In this document: one piece after another, positions 5,677 through 13,270 of the stretch
How positions within the stretch are numbered: position 1 is the first letter of the stretch
Layout: the number at the start of each line of letters is the position of its first letter
Source: an uncultured Duncaniella sp.
GTDB lineage: Bacteria; Bacteroidota; Bacteroidia; Bacteroidales; Muribaculaceae
Reading direction: 5' to 3'
NCBI GenBank assembly: GCA_910577335.1
Contig: CAJTMJ010000050.1
Coordinates: forward strand, 1 to 19,457
DNA length: 19,457 nucleotides
The notes under the pieces: generated by a model
What the model was told of the DNA's origin: nothing
Databases searched by the model: none
Seen by the model: only the letters and a program-made list of their open reading frames with translations
Translations under genes and position numbers: made by a program

Positions 5677-7973
5677 AATGCCCTAACTGCGGAGCTTCAT
5701 TCCAATTTGATGGTGTCAACAATGTATGTCCGTATTGCGGAAGCGTCATTAAATCGACCACGCTAAAATCAGCGTCGAAAAAGACAAATGAAGAATCTCC
5801 AACTATCCTTCCTCTTGTGCTTTCGGAGGATGATGCTATCTCTGTCATCATAAAAGAACTGGTCATAACAAATGGTGTACCTCTCGATGTTTTCGAGGGA
5901 CTTAACAATATAAAAGTTGAGACATACAGACTCCCGATGTATGGAAGCCTTATCAATTTAGATGTATGTTGGTCAGCTCAGTCCGTAGTTGAGAAATCGA
6001 GAAAATATCGTGACAAAAATGGTAATGAGAGAACAGAATATTACAAAGAATATTATCCCATTAGCGGAAATGCCTTCGGACGTTGTGATACATTGTTCTT
6101 AGCCAATAAATGCACTGAAATACCAGGGAAACTGAGAGATTACACTGAACGCCTACCCTATACTACTGAATATTCAAAGTATGCAGACTCAGAACTCTCA
6201 GAAACAAAAATGGAAGGCGAGAGTAAGGATATTCAAGCTGACATACGATTTGAAGAGTTAAGGGATGATAGAGAAACGGATAAATACTTTGCTGATGAAT
6301 CTTTCAGTATTGCTCACGGTCAAATCTCAGGAAGTTATGTAGACCTTCAAACTACATGGAAAGCAAACTTCTATGATGTTAAGCTAATGATGATTGGCTT
6401 CTATTATATTACTTTTGAATATGAGGGAGTCGAGTATTATGGTTGTGTGAATGCCCTTACTGGCGAGCGTTATGTTAATGTACCAAAGTATGAGCATGGA
6501 GCAAAACAAGAGCATGACGAATCAAAGAATTTTATAGCAAAAGCATGGATGTTCGGGATTCTTGCATTCATATTTTTGGCTGTCACGATGATACCTTTCT
6601 TATGTGGTAAAATTGAGTCATATTTAGGCTTCTTCTTCATTCCCTCTACGCTATTTGCATTTTTCTACATAGTGATTAAGGGCTGTCTTATAAGTGAGCG
6701 GTACAAAAAACAAACTAAAATTGCTCTGAAAATGGAAGAAGCCTTACGAAGCGAGAGTGCTAAGAGTCTTTTTCCTCAATATTGCAGTAGGCTCAGTCAA
6801 ACTTCATCTGAATCAGCAGAAAAAGCCGAGGAACTGTCTCAGATGAAGACTCAGACACACCGACAAGTCAAATCATTGAAGATATGTTTCATCGTATCAT
6901 TTGTTGTCATGCTTTTGAGCCTGCTTTTGGCATTTACAAACACCTACAGAATCCAAGACATAGGGCAGTCAATATCTTCTGTTTTCAAAAAATCGCCACA
7001 AGAATTTACAGATAGCGTCATGCCATATAGTCAACAACTTGTAAAGGCTGGGGAAGATGGAGATGCCAATGCTCAACTTAATTTAGGTCGTTCTTATTAT
7101 TTCGGCAATGGCGTAGCCAAAGATTATGAGAAATCGTTCTACTGGATGAAGCTGGCTGCGGAGCAAGGTCATTATGTCGCTCAACATAATCTTGCTCTAT
7201 GTTACTATAACGGATGGGGATGTGAGAAAAATATTCATACCGCAGTCGAGTGGATGAAAAAGTCATCTGATGCTGGTTACGCACCAGGACAATACGGCTA
7301 TGGTATAGCTCTAATCAAAGGAGAAGGAATAGCCCAAGATGAAGATGCTGGATTCGCATTAATTAAATCCTCCGCAGAAAAAGGATTTTTAGATGCAAGA
7401 GCTATGATGGGTCATATTCTCCTTACCGTAGAACGTGTGAAAGACATAGAAACTGGGATTTCATATTCCAAAGCCGCTGCTAAGGAGAATCATCCAATGG
7501 CACTCTATGATATGGGAATGTGCTATCTTAACGGAATAGGAGTAACGGTTAATAAGGATAAGGGCAAGGAATATTTGATAAAATCAGCAGACCTTGATTA
7601 TCAGCCCGCAAAGGACGAACTGGAAAAGATAAAGAAATCAGAGGCTTCCTCGCTGGCTGGAAAAACTTATATCGGTTTTGGCAATAGCAGTGGCTTAGGA
7701 TGTGATATGGAGATTGAGTTCGGCGAGAATGGTGTATGCACTTGCACATCTGACTGGTACCGAGGATACCCAACACCCATCACAACGACTGGTAATTACC
7801 TTGTAAAGGGAAACGAAGTCATCGTGCGATGTGAAGGTAACAAATTGACATTCACCATTACAGATAATGGAAAGACTCTTAGCTTTGACAACTCCAATCC
7901 CGAATGGGATGGGACGTGCGCGAATGATTATATGACATTGCATCTTAAAGAAGAAATGAAAGTGGCTCAATAA
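5664..7973 (+). CDS. Zinc-ribbon, transmembrane, Sel1-repeat protein
   Basis: This 769-aa protein has a multidomain layout. A zinc ribbon opens it (Cys6-x2-Cys9 and Cys22-x2-Cys25, CPNC and CPYC). An unrecognised mixed domain follows (about 50-280). Two transmembrane helices lie at about 292-312 and 318-340 and a third at about 408-428. Five Sel1-like repeats of about 36 residues span about 461-650, each with the AQxNLGxxYxxG-type core; such solenoids usually mediate protein contacts. The C-terminal domain (about 663-769) is beta-rich and reads like a small lipocalin-like or immunity-type barrel. With three membrane passes, the Sel1 and C-terminal parts would lie on the opposite side of the membrane from the zinc ribbon. 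The start overlaps the preceding gene by 13 bp. I infer a scaffold linking cytosolic and extracytosolic signals alongside the SPFH protein. Confidence 0.86.
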   Translation: METIKCPNCGASFQFDGVNNVCPYCGSVIKSTTLKSASKKTNEESPTILPLVLSEDDAISVIIKELVITNGVPLDVFEGLNNIKVETYRLPMYGSLINLDVCWSAQSVVEKSRKYRDKNGNERTEYYKEYYPISGNAFGRCDTLFLANKCTEIPGKLRDYTERLPYTTEYSKYADSELSETKMEGESKDIQADIRFEELRDDRETDKYFADESFSIAHGQISGSYVDLQTTWKANFYDVKLMMIGFYYITFEYEGVEYYGCVNALTGERYVNVPKYEHGAKQEHDESKNFIAKAWMFGILAFIFLAVTMIPFLCGKIESYLGFFFIPSTLFAFFYIVIKGCLISERYKKQTKIALKMEEALRSESAKSLFPQYCSRLSQTSSESAEKAEELSQMKTQTHRQVKSLKICFIVSFVVMLLSLLLAFTNTYRIQDIGQSISSVFKKSPQEFTDSVMPYSQQLVKAGEDGDANAQLNLGRSYYFGNGVAKDYEKSFYWMKLAAEQGHYVAQHNLALCYYNGWGCEKNIHTAVEWMKKSSDAGYAPGQYGYGIALIKGEGIAQDEDAGFALIKSSAEKGFLDARAMMGHILLTVERVKDIETGISYSKAAAKENHPMALYDMGMCYLNGIGVTVNKDKGKEYLIKSADLDYQPAKDELEKIKKSEASSLAGKTYIGFGNSSGLGCDMEIEFGENGVCTCTSDWYRGYPTPITTTGNYLVKGNEVIVRCEGNKLTFTITDNGKTLSFDNSNPEWDGTCANDYMTLHLKEEMKVAQ

Positions 7974-7985
7974 CGGAACTGTAAT

Positions 7986-8672
7986 ATGATTGGACTATTT
8001 TTTCTATTTGCCATTATCGTATGTGTATTAGTGGCTGTTAAATCTCACGAATCCACGTGGAAAAAGGTTGTAGGCGCAATCTTATTGTTCTTCGCAACAA
8101 TCTGTCTCGGTATAGGATTTTCGGGTGGTGGACTTCCTTGGTATATTCATATTGTTGCTGTGACTGCTTTGACGATGGGTGGAGTTCAGCTTACATTCCC
8201 TTATAAACCAGTTCAGCTATCGGCACTTGCCTTGGTTGTACTGAGTTGTGCTACATATCAACCGATTAAAAACAAAGCTGATAAAGTACGCGCCGCAGAA
8301 TTGTTCGCTTATAACAGATTCAAGACCGTAGATAATGTCCGCAATAACATCGAAGGTACAGAATGGACATACATGAAACAGTTCGAAGGAACAGGTGATT
8401 ATTGGCATAGACTGTCGTTCAAAAATGGCGTGGTTTATCATTATGAAGTTTTTCCAAGCGATGGTGAATGGGGAGAGCCGAAAGTCTATTCATATACCGT
8501 TGTGGAAGGAAGATATGCGAACACGGGTCAAAAATATATAGGTTTGGAATGGGAGGGTTCACTTGGCGGCAAATGGACTTTCATTCCAGCCGATGAACAA
8601 TTAGGCGTTACCTATGGAGAACGTCCCATAGTACTCAAAATGGAGGAGGGCTATCGAGACTGGCCCGACTGA
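7986..8672 (+). CDS. Four-helix membrane protein with beta-rich C-terminal domain
   Basis: The 228-aa protein begins with four hydrophobic helices at about 1-18, 28-47, 52-70 and 76-91. It then has a soluble domain (about 117-228) beginning with an EGTEWTY motif and continuing in strands such as RLSFKNGVVYHYEVF. The soluble domain has the look of a small beta-barrel or lipocalin-like fold and is similar in layout to the C-terminal domain of the preceding 769-aa protein, though I cannot show homology by eye. It starts 12 bp after that gene and belongs to the same operon. Function is unknown; an inner-membrane anchor with a periplasmic domain is a fair guess. Confidence 0.78.
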   Translation: MIGLFFLFAIIVCVLVAVKSHESTWKKVVGAILLFFATICLGIGFSGGGLPWYIHIVAVTALTMGGVQLTFPYKPVQLSALALVVLSCATYQPIKNKADKVRAAELFAYNRFKTVDNVRNNIEGTEWTYMKQFEGTGDYWHRLSFKNGVVYHYEVFPSDGEWGEPKVYSYTVVEGRYANTGQKYIGLEWEGSLGGKWTFIPADEQLGVTYGERPIVLKMEEGYRDWPD

Positions 8673-8734
8673 GGACATAAACAAGAGGAATAAAAAATAT
8701 CATATATAACGCATCTAACCTATAATCAAATATT

Positions 8735-9037
8735 ATGGTTTGGAAAATTATTCGTTCTATTCTCTTCGTCTGTATTGCAATCTTTTCTTTTATCGCATCA
8801 GGCGAATATCCCGATGGCTATGACCCCGACGTGATTATTCCACCTGCGGTCAAGGAAAACAGCATACATGACTTCCAATCCTATATGTGCAATGAGGCTT
8901 GGAGCTTTGAAGTCAAGCTGATTAGAATCATACAGACTGAAATGAATTTCAAGAGAACTGTATTTCAGCTCTTTGGGTTTACTATGCTCGGTTGCGCTCT
9001 GCCGACCTACCTCGTCAAGAAGAAAAAAGAAGATTAA
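8735..9037 (+). CDS. Small two-helix membrane protein, last gene of the operon
   Basis: This 100-aa protein has an N-terminal helix (about 4-21), a soluble middle rich in acidic and aromatic residues (about 22-70), and a second helix (about 76-92), followed by a lysine-rich tail. By the positive-inside rule both ends probably face the cytosol. It lies 62 bp after the preceding gene with no promoter box seen between them, so it is taken as the last gene of the operon. I do not recognise a family. No clear terminator is visible after its stop before the next promoter at 9147. Confidence 0.65.
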   Translation: MVWKIIRSILFVCIAIFSFIASGEYPDGYDPDVIIPPAVKENSIHDFQSYMCNEAWSFEVKLIRIIQTEMNFKRTVFQLFGFTMLGCALPTYLVKKKKED

Positions 9038-9146
9038 GCCGCAATTTCGCCCTAAGCATACTGCATTTCTGAAATTATTAAGATTACCATAACTCGCACT
9101 GTCATTTATTGATACTATCGTGTTATCAATTTTTAACACTGGAAAC

Positions 9147-9178
9147 TTGACAAGGGGTGGTTTGAAGTTGTAACTTTG
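9147..9178 (+). promoter_or_regulatory. Bacteroidota promoter for the NADAR operon
   Basis: A TTG at 9147-9149 and TAACTTTG at 9171-9178 are separated by 21 bp. The predicted start is near 9185, giving a leader of about 125 nt before the ATG at 9310. That leader is strongly structured. Confidence 0.75.
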
Positions 9179-9187
9179 CGGTCTGAA

Positions 9188-9279
9188 GAGGGGAATCCCT
9201 CAGTGTCAAGAGTCAGCCTTACGGCTGCACCAACCGAGACTTACATGACAGTCCACGGTGGTAGGAGAAATCCAGACAC
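9188..9279 (+). ncRNA. Structured 5' leader of the NADAR operon, riboswitch-like
   Basis: The leader folds into a hairpin GAGGG/CCCTC (9188-9192 with 9197-9201) followed by a multi-branched domain. GTGTC (9203-9207) closes with GACAC (9275-9279). Inside lie CAGCC/GGCTG with a TTAC loop (9214-9227), an arm CACC/GGTG (9228-9231 with 9257-9260) holding GACT/AGTC, and a GGA-GAAA-TCC hairpin with a GNRA loop (9264-9273). A junction with GNRA-capped arms is the form of a ligand-binding or protein-binding leader. I do not recognise a known riboswitch class, and no terminator or RBS hairpin overlaps it clearly. It could act in cis on the NADAR gene or be a separate small RNA. Confidence 0.5.
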
Positions 9280-9309
9280 GACAGTTATTAACCTGTAAAA
9301 TAAAAAGTT

Positions 9310-10074
9310 ATGAGCAATTCCAGCTTTCTTTCCACCTCATCCTCCGTGTCTGAACTCGTTGCGTCGCTTGGGCGCGAGGAGCGACTTGTCGCGTCCGAAC
9401 TGCCCGTGTGGTGCTTCAAGAAGGTGATTGATATCGTCGAGGGCATTGAGCTTAGACTCAGCAACATGGCAGGGGGATATCCGTTTGAGTTTGCTGGGGT
9501 CAACTGGGCATCATCGGAGCAGTTATATCTTTGCGGAGAGTTTACCGACGAAGCCATTCAGCAAGAACTCCTCTCCGTAACAAGCGGTTACGCCGCCAAA
9601 CGTTTTATCAAGGCGAAGTATAAGGCTCAAGTCCGCGAGGATTTCCCGACATTCCGCTTACAGTGGATGCTATTTGTCGTTTGGCAGAAGTGCCTGGGCA
9701 ATGCAGATTTCCGAACCAAGTTACTCTCCATCCCCGAAGGAGTGATATTAGTCGAGGAAACTACTCTCGACACTGGCGGCACAGCTCAGATTTGGGGATG
9801 TAAGAATCCCGAGCTGATAGCCTACCGCAAAGAGCTTGCTGACCGCATCACGCGATGGAGCGATGCTAACCTCACTAAGACGGCTCTCGACAACAAAATC
9901 AACATCGAGACCAATGCCGTCCGTAACATAGGTACTTTCGTCGGACAGAACAACATAGGCAAGATTCTAATGATTTGCCGTCGCTGCCTCCTTGAAGGGA
10001 CAGAGCCACCCATCGACCGCTCACACCTCAACTCAGCCAATATCACCATTTTTGGCAATACACTCAGATTATAA
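9310..10074 (+). CDS. NADAR-domain protein (YbiA-like, ADP-ribose handling)
   Basis: The 254-aa protein contains a NADAR domain, the YbiA/DUF1768 fold that hydrolyses N-glycosidic bonds of ADP-ribose and related nucleosides. Some family members reverse guanine ADP-ribosylation and act as antitoxins of DarT-type toxins. Visible family marks are LSNM at 50-53 (FSNF in YbiA), WASSEQ at 66-71 (WPTSEH in YbiA), YAAKRF at about 94-99 followed by a W-containing helix, the ILVEETTLD strand, IWG at 161-163 and GQNNIGKILM at 212-221 (GKNRLGYLLM in YbiA). It differs from YbiA by an N-terminal extension of about 45 residues and an insertion of about 48 residues between IWG and GQNN. The usual His after SE is a Gln, so its specificity may differ. 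It leads an operon with two unknown genes; no toxin is recognised in the window. Confidence 0.85.
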   Translation: MSNSSFLSTSSSVSELVASLGREERLVASELPVWCFKKVIDIVEGIELRLSNMAGGYPFEFAGVNWASSEQLYLCGEFTDEAIQQELLSVTSGYAAKRFIKAKYKAQVREDFPTFRLQWMLFVVWQKCLGNADFRTKLLSIPEGVILVEETTLDTGGTAQIWGCKNPELIAYRKELADRITRWSDANLTKTALDNKINIETNAVRNIGTFVGQNNIGKILMICRRCLLEGTEPPIDRSHLNSANITIFGNTLRL

Positions 10075-10092
10075 CTCACCATCTGTACGCTT

Positions 10093-10473
10093 ATGAACAG
10101 CCATGAGTGCGCCCTTGCTGTGTATCTTCTTCCCAATTCTCTTTGTGAGGCAAAACGGCTTATTGAGGAGTGGGTCTACAATGAAGGGCACTTTCAACCT
10201 CCCATCCGTATTTCTGTGTCAATCGACACGGACAATGCCATAGTTACGTCTCTATTGGTAAAATGGATTTGGGATTATTACCTTGCAGACTCAATGAAGA
10301 GAACTATCGGCATAGGTCTCGCCATTGCTCTCAACATAAAGTTGTATAATCTTTCGAGGTCATTTGGCTTTAAGTGGAGTCCATCTACACCGACAGAAGT
10401 ATATAACACTTTCAGCAATCTTCTAACCCTTATCCCCTCACTTCGCAAGCATATTATCATAGTGAAAAGATAA
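10093..10473 (+). CDS. Hypothetical protein in the NADAR operon
   Basis: I do not recognise this 126-aa protein. It has a probable N-terminal alpha/beta part (LAVYLLPNSLCEAKRLIEEW), a strand with ISVSIDTDNAIV, and a helical remainder with a moderately hydrophobic stretch (about 68-88) that is probably buried rather than membrane-spanning. It starts 18 bp after the NADAR stop, so it is likely cotranscribed. If the NADAR protein is an antitoxin or repair enzyme, this partner could be its substrate modifier or an accessory factor, but no catalytic motif supports a toxin call. Confidence 0.65.
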   Translation: MNSHECALAVYLLPNSLCEAKRLIEEWVYNEGHFQPPIRISVSIDTDNAIVTSLLVKWIWDYYLADSMKRTIGIGLAIALNIKLYNLSRSFGFKWSPSTPTEVYNTFSNLLTLIPSLRKHIIIVKR

Positions 10474-10498
10474 CATCTGCGCTCACCACAACGACGGA

Positions 10499-10533
10499 GA
10501 TTGGGTTGCGTGTATCCTCAGCGCAGCCCAATT
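10499..10533 (+). other. Intergenic hairpin with an alternative upstream pairing
   Basis: ATTGGGTTGCG (10500-10510) pairs with CGCAGCCCAAT (10522-10532) over 11 positions with one G-U pair, closing an 11-nt loop. The right arm can instead pair with CTGCGCT at 10477-10483 via AGCGCAG at 10520-10526, so the two structures exclude each other. There is no U tract after it, so a plain terminator is unlikely; a processing or translational element between the two genes is possible. Confidence 0.45.
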
Positions 10534-10561
10534 AACTTAAGCAATCGACACATTATATAAT

Positions 10562-11341
10562 ATGGAACTTATTCACAATTTCCTTTCCATCCCATTTGAG
10601 CCTACTATGGAAGTCAAAATTTCCAACTGGTTAAGCCATGGGCATTATATTCATGCTATTGATTATGAACGCAACTGTGTTCTCGTCTTTAACATCCCAC
10701 ACAAAGCAATAGCACAACTTATAAGTTTGGGACTATGCGATTATGATGACTTCTCATATAAGAATCATCCCAATCCACCGAAGCACTATGTCAAACTATT
10801 CCGATATGTAGACTGGTTTCTATTTGAGAATATCGGAGCATACCGTTGGTTTGCGCAGAGGCAGGATTACCGAGCCTTCTCGACCTATGCCGAAAGATTC
10901 GCGATACTGGACGCAGCGTATTTCCATGACGGCTATTCTGCATGGAGAGTGCGCTACTATCTTTCGCGTAGACTCATGGGGATGGATGCGAAGAATCCTC
11001 GTCACTGTTACTATTACGATGATAAAGACGAAGACTTAGCTCTCATCCGCAAAGCCGTTATTCCTCCATTAGTGCAAGCAGAGAAAAAACTGGAAGTACC
11101 CGCTACCTTCCGCTATCCGATTGACCTTGAGGTGTGGCTCGACAATGACCGACTTTATATCGGATGGTTCGTGAATGACCTCTATGTTTACACCTTCCGA
11201 GGGCTATTTGAAAAACTCGGCATCGTAACCAATGAAATGAATCCTTGGTTTGAGAGAAACGGCTATCCACGCAACACTCGTGACCAATCAGAAATTGACC
11301 TCTTCCTCGCCCGACTGCGACAGAATAACCTAAAAGAATAA
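10562..11341 (+). CDS. Hypothetical protein rich in aromatic residues
   Basis: I do not recognise this 259-aa protein. It is soluble, with no signal peptide or membrane helix, and is unusually rich in Tyr, Trp and Phe, especially at about 75-150 where YVDWFLFENIGAYRWF and AYFHDGYSAWRVRYYL occur. The second half (about 180-240) alternates strands and helices and includes a DNDRLYIGWFVNDLYVYTF segment. The start at 10562 follows an AT-rich leader, 88 bp after the preceding gene and after the hairpin at 10499-10533. No promoter box is visible in that gap, so it is probably part of the NADAR transcript with differential expression. Function is unknown. Confidence 0.68.
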   Translation: MELIHNFLSIPFEPTMEVKISNWLSHGHYIHAIDYERNCVLVFNIPHKAIAQLISLGLCDYDDFSYKNHPNPPKHYVKLFRYVDWFLFENIGAYRWFAQRQDYRAFSTYAERFAILDAAYFHDGYSAWRVRYYLSRRLMGMDAKNPRHCYYYDDKDEDLALIRKAVIPPLVQAEKKLEVPATFRYPIDLEVWLDNDRLYIGWFVNDLYVYTFRGLFEKLGIVTNEMNPWFERNGYPRNTRDQSEIDLFLARLRQNNLKE

Positions 11342-11613
11342 AGTGGTACACTTGAAAGCTGTAACAGATGACCCCGACAAGATTAAAATGGCACACCCAA
11401 ACACTTGGCACACTCCGTGGAAAATTTCAGAAAATTTTTGGGAAAGCCACACACATCGGAATGCTACCCATACCCAGGGAGGAAGGGCGGGAGGGGTGAT
11501 GGAGGTTACAGTGCTATGGTGGAGCAAATTAACAAACAAAATCACTCCAAATCACAATCCCAGGCTATTTTGCAAGTCTCAGAGGAAGCCCAAAAAAATG
11601 CAGCCCTCTGATG

Positions 11614-11644
11614 TTGTGAGAATTACTGAAAATGTGTACCTTTG
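11614..11644 (+). promoter_or_regulatory. Orphan Bacteroidota promoter
   Basis: A TTG at 11614-11616 and TACCTTTG at 11637-11644 are spaced by 20 bp, a full consensus match. The predicted start is near 11651. No protein gene follows on this strand before the terminator at 11890, so the transcript would be a small RNA of at most about 280 nt. Confidence 0.65.
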
Positions 11645-11657
11645 CAGACGCAAAGCC

Positions 11658-11729
11658 CACTGAAACGGCAGCGAGAAAATTCTCAGCAACCAGTATGGGA
11701 TTTCAGACTTAACTCGCTGTCCTCCAGTG
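11658..11729 (+). ncRNA. Candidate small RNA with nested inverted repeats
   Basis: CACTG (11658-11662) and CAGCGAG (11669-11675) face CTCGCTG (11713-11719) and CAGTG (11725-11729), forming an interrupted stem around a 37-nt loop. The pairs begin about 7 nt after the start predicted for the promoter at 11614-11644. TTTGCA at 11641-11646 and TGCAAA at 11734-11739 add an outer pair that lies within the promoter, so at the DNA level the element is more symmetrical than the RNA. A protein-binding or recombination site is the alternative. Confidence 0.35.
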
Positions 11730-11889
11730 CGCATGCAAAACTCAAAACAACCCCGCAATTCATCCCCGATGAGACAAGACAAAATGCTAACTGACGATAT
11801 ATCAAGCCCCTCCCGATTCAAACACTCAATCGAGTGGGAATAAGATTGTTGGGATTTAATCATCTTATTTATAGATAATTAATAAAATT

Positions 11890-11926
11890 AAGAGCCTCAT
11901 GATGTTTGGTGCATCGTGAGGCTCTT
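11890..11926 (-). terminator. Strong terminator hairpin for the serpin operon
   Basis: AAGAGCCTCATGATG (11890-11904) pairs with CATCGTGAGGCTCTT (11912-11926): 15 pairs, one of them G-U, around a 7-nt loop. On the minus strand it is followed by a U-rich tail (AATTTTATT), which suits termination of the leftward sigma-serpin operon whose last stop is at 12023. It may work weakly in the other direction. Confidence 0.85.
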
Positions 11927-12022
11927 GATTTGAGCGCAATACGAAAGAGGTTGTGTGTGCTTTAAGATATGATGTGCTTCAAGGAATGGTGTGCGCTTTA
12001 CACAGAGTATTAGTTGATTATC

Positions 12023-13255
12023 TTATAGTTTGGTCACTTTGCCCATGAAGAGTATGGAGGAAGTGCTACGTTCGGAGATGTAGAATACAAACGGACGGTC
12101 AAACACAAAGCTCTTATTGTCAGGTCCTATCGGAGACATTAAATCCATTGACACACCTGTCACCGCTGCCGCCTCTGTGCCCTCTTCGTCAACGATTATG
12201 CGTGCTTTCTGAAACACCTTATTGATGTAAAGGGAGAAATTGGAGAGATTTGAGAAATCAGCATCCGCACAGAATGCACTCTTGATTCCCATGGCTTGGA
12301 GGTGGTCATTAAGTTCAGCCCCATATTCGATCTCGAATTTCGGGAGTTGGACTTCAGCTTCTATAGTTGACCCGTTTTCATTATAACTATGCCATTGCGA
12401 TAGCCGTTTGCCGTCAAGCATAGATATGCACTCGTCGATAGTCATATTTTCAGCCGGAAGTACAAGTGTCATGGCAAATGACCCGTTTCCGTATGGCAAG
12501 GTCACGGCTGTGAGTCCGTCATCTTCCAATGCTTTGAGCGGTAATGAATAGGCACACATCATACGTACCCTCGTCTCCTTACCGTCAGCATTATGGAATG
12601 GTGCGCGTATAGTTTTGTCCTTGTTAAATTTGTTAGCCCATTTCCCCTTGAAATAAAGAGCGTTGAAAAGTGCTAATTTGGTACCTGCGTCTAACGGTTT
12701 GTGAAGCAAGTCTTTGATAAGACCCTTGGTATGTTTTTCCGCCCACTTGTTGATGAGATTTTTTGTCTCCTCGGTGCCGATATCGACATTGTTGACCTCG
12801 GCTTTGTAACATTCCTTATTGATGTTCACAAAATTGTCAAGCACCGGGAACTCATTGTCTATCCAGATAGAGTTGGCAAACGATACAGTGACTTTTTTAT
12901 CGGCTATGGGGAAACTCTGGAGCAGGAGATTGTTAAGCTCGTTTATCTCGCCAAGCGACGACCTCATGCCGAGTGTGGTGAGGATTTCTGACAATGTTTC
13001 ACCCTCGGCTCCGTTGGCAACCATTGACAGAGCCATGGAAAGGCTCAGCGGAGAGATGACCATGTTAGGCTCCTCCGCCTTCGCTGATGCAAGGCGGAAA
13101 AAATCGCATGAGAAATTGTTCTGTGCTTCCACAATATTTCTCCCTACTGGGGTGGGACAGATTACAAAAGGCTTGTCGTTTCCGGCAGGCTCGTCAGAGG
13201 AACATGACGCAGGAGCTATCAGTCCTGCGAAGGGGATGAGAAAAAATTTGTTCAT
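12023..13255 (-). CDS. Serpin lipoprotein, inhibitory type
   Basis: The 410-aa protein is a serpin: a suicide inhibitor that traps a serine or cysteine protease through cleavage of its reactive-centre loop. The N-terminus is a short lipoprotein signal ending in PASC (Cys18), followed by an acidic SSDEP stretch of the type that sends Bacteroidota lipoproteins to the cell surface. Family marks include NMVISPLSLSMALSM, the breach region TLVLPAENMTI, and the C-terminal signature FVFDRPFVFYI (383-393). The hinge EEGTEAAAVTG (357-367) has the small residues needed for loop insertion. Counting from Gly359 as P15 puts Met373 at P1 and Ser374 at P1', as in human alpha-1-antitrypsin. The gene begins 15 bp after the sigma-barrel gene and is cotranscribed with it. 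A role in blocking host or competitor proteases is inferred. Confidence 0.93.
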   Translation of the reverse strand: MNKFFLIPFAGLIAPASCSSDEPAGNDKPFVICPTPVGRNIVEAQNNFSCDFFRLASAKAEEPNMVISPLSLSMALSMVANGAEGETLSEILTTLGMRSSLGEINELNNLLLQSFPIADKKVTVSFANSIWIDNEFPVLDNFVNINKECYKAEVNNVDIGTEETKNLINKWAEKHTKGLIKDLLHKPLDAGTKLALFNALYFKGKWANKFNKDKTIRAPFHNADGKETRVRMMCAYSLPLKALEDDGLTAVTLPYGNGSFAMTLVLPAENMTIDECISMLDGKRLSQWHSYNENGSTIEAEVQLPKFEIEYGAELNDHLQAMGIKSAFCADADFSNLSNFSLYINKVFQKARIIVDEEGTEAAAVTGVSMDLMSPIGPDNKSFVFDRPFVFYISERSTSSILFMGKVTKL

Positions 13256-13270
13256 TAGAGATATGTTTAA

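Larger units (their letters stand above)
11342..11889. other. Gene-free stretch with a promoter and nested inverted repeats
   Basis: No convincing gene lies between the stop at 11341 and the terminator at 11890. Short open frames here (for example 11343-11663 on the plus strand) are low in complexity, start at the previous stop and overlap a promoter. The stretch does hold a consensus promoter at 11614-11644 and nested inverted repeats at 11658-11729. It may mark the junction between the accessory cluster and the core chromosome; that is inference. Confidence 0.5.

Noticed and set aside
9181..9300. tRNA or cobalamin/TPP riboswitch in the NADAR leader
   Set aside because: The T-arm and anticodon layout of a tRNA is missing, and the conserved boxes of those riboswitches are not present.
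11343..11663. Plus-strand open frame of 106 codons after the last NADAR-operon gene
   Set aside because: It begins at the previous stop region, has low-complexity composition, overlaps a consensus promoter and resembles no protein family.
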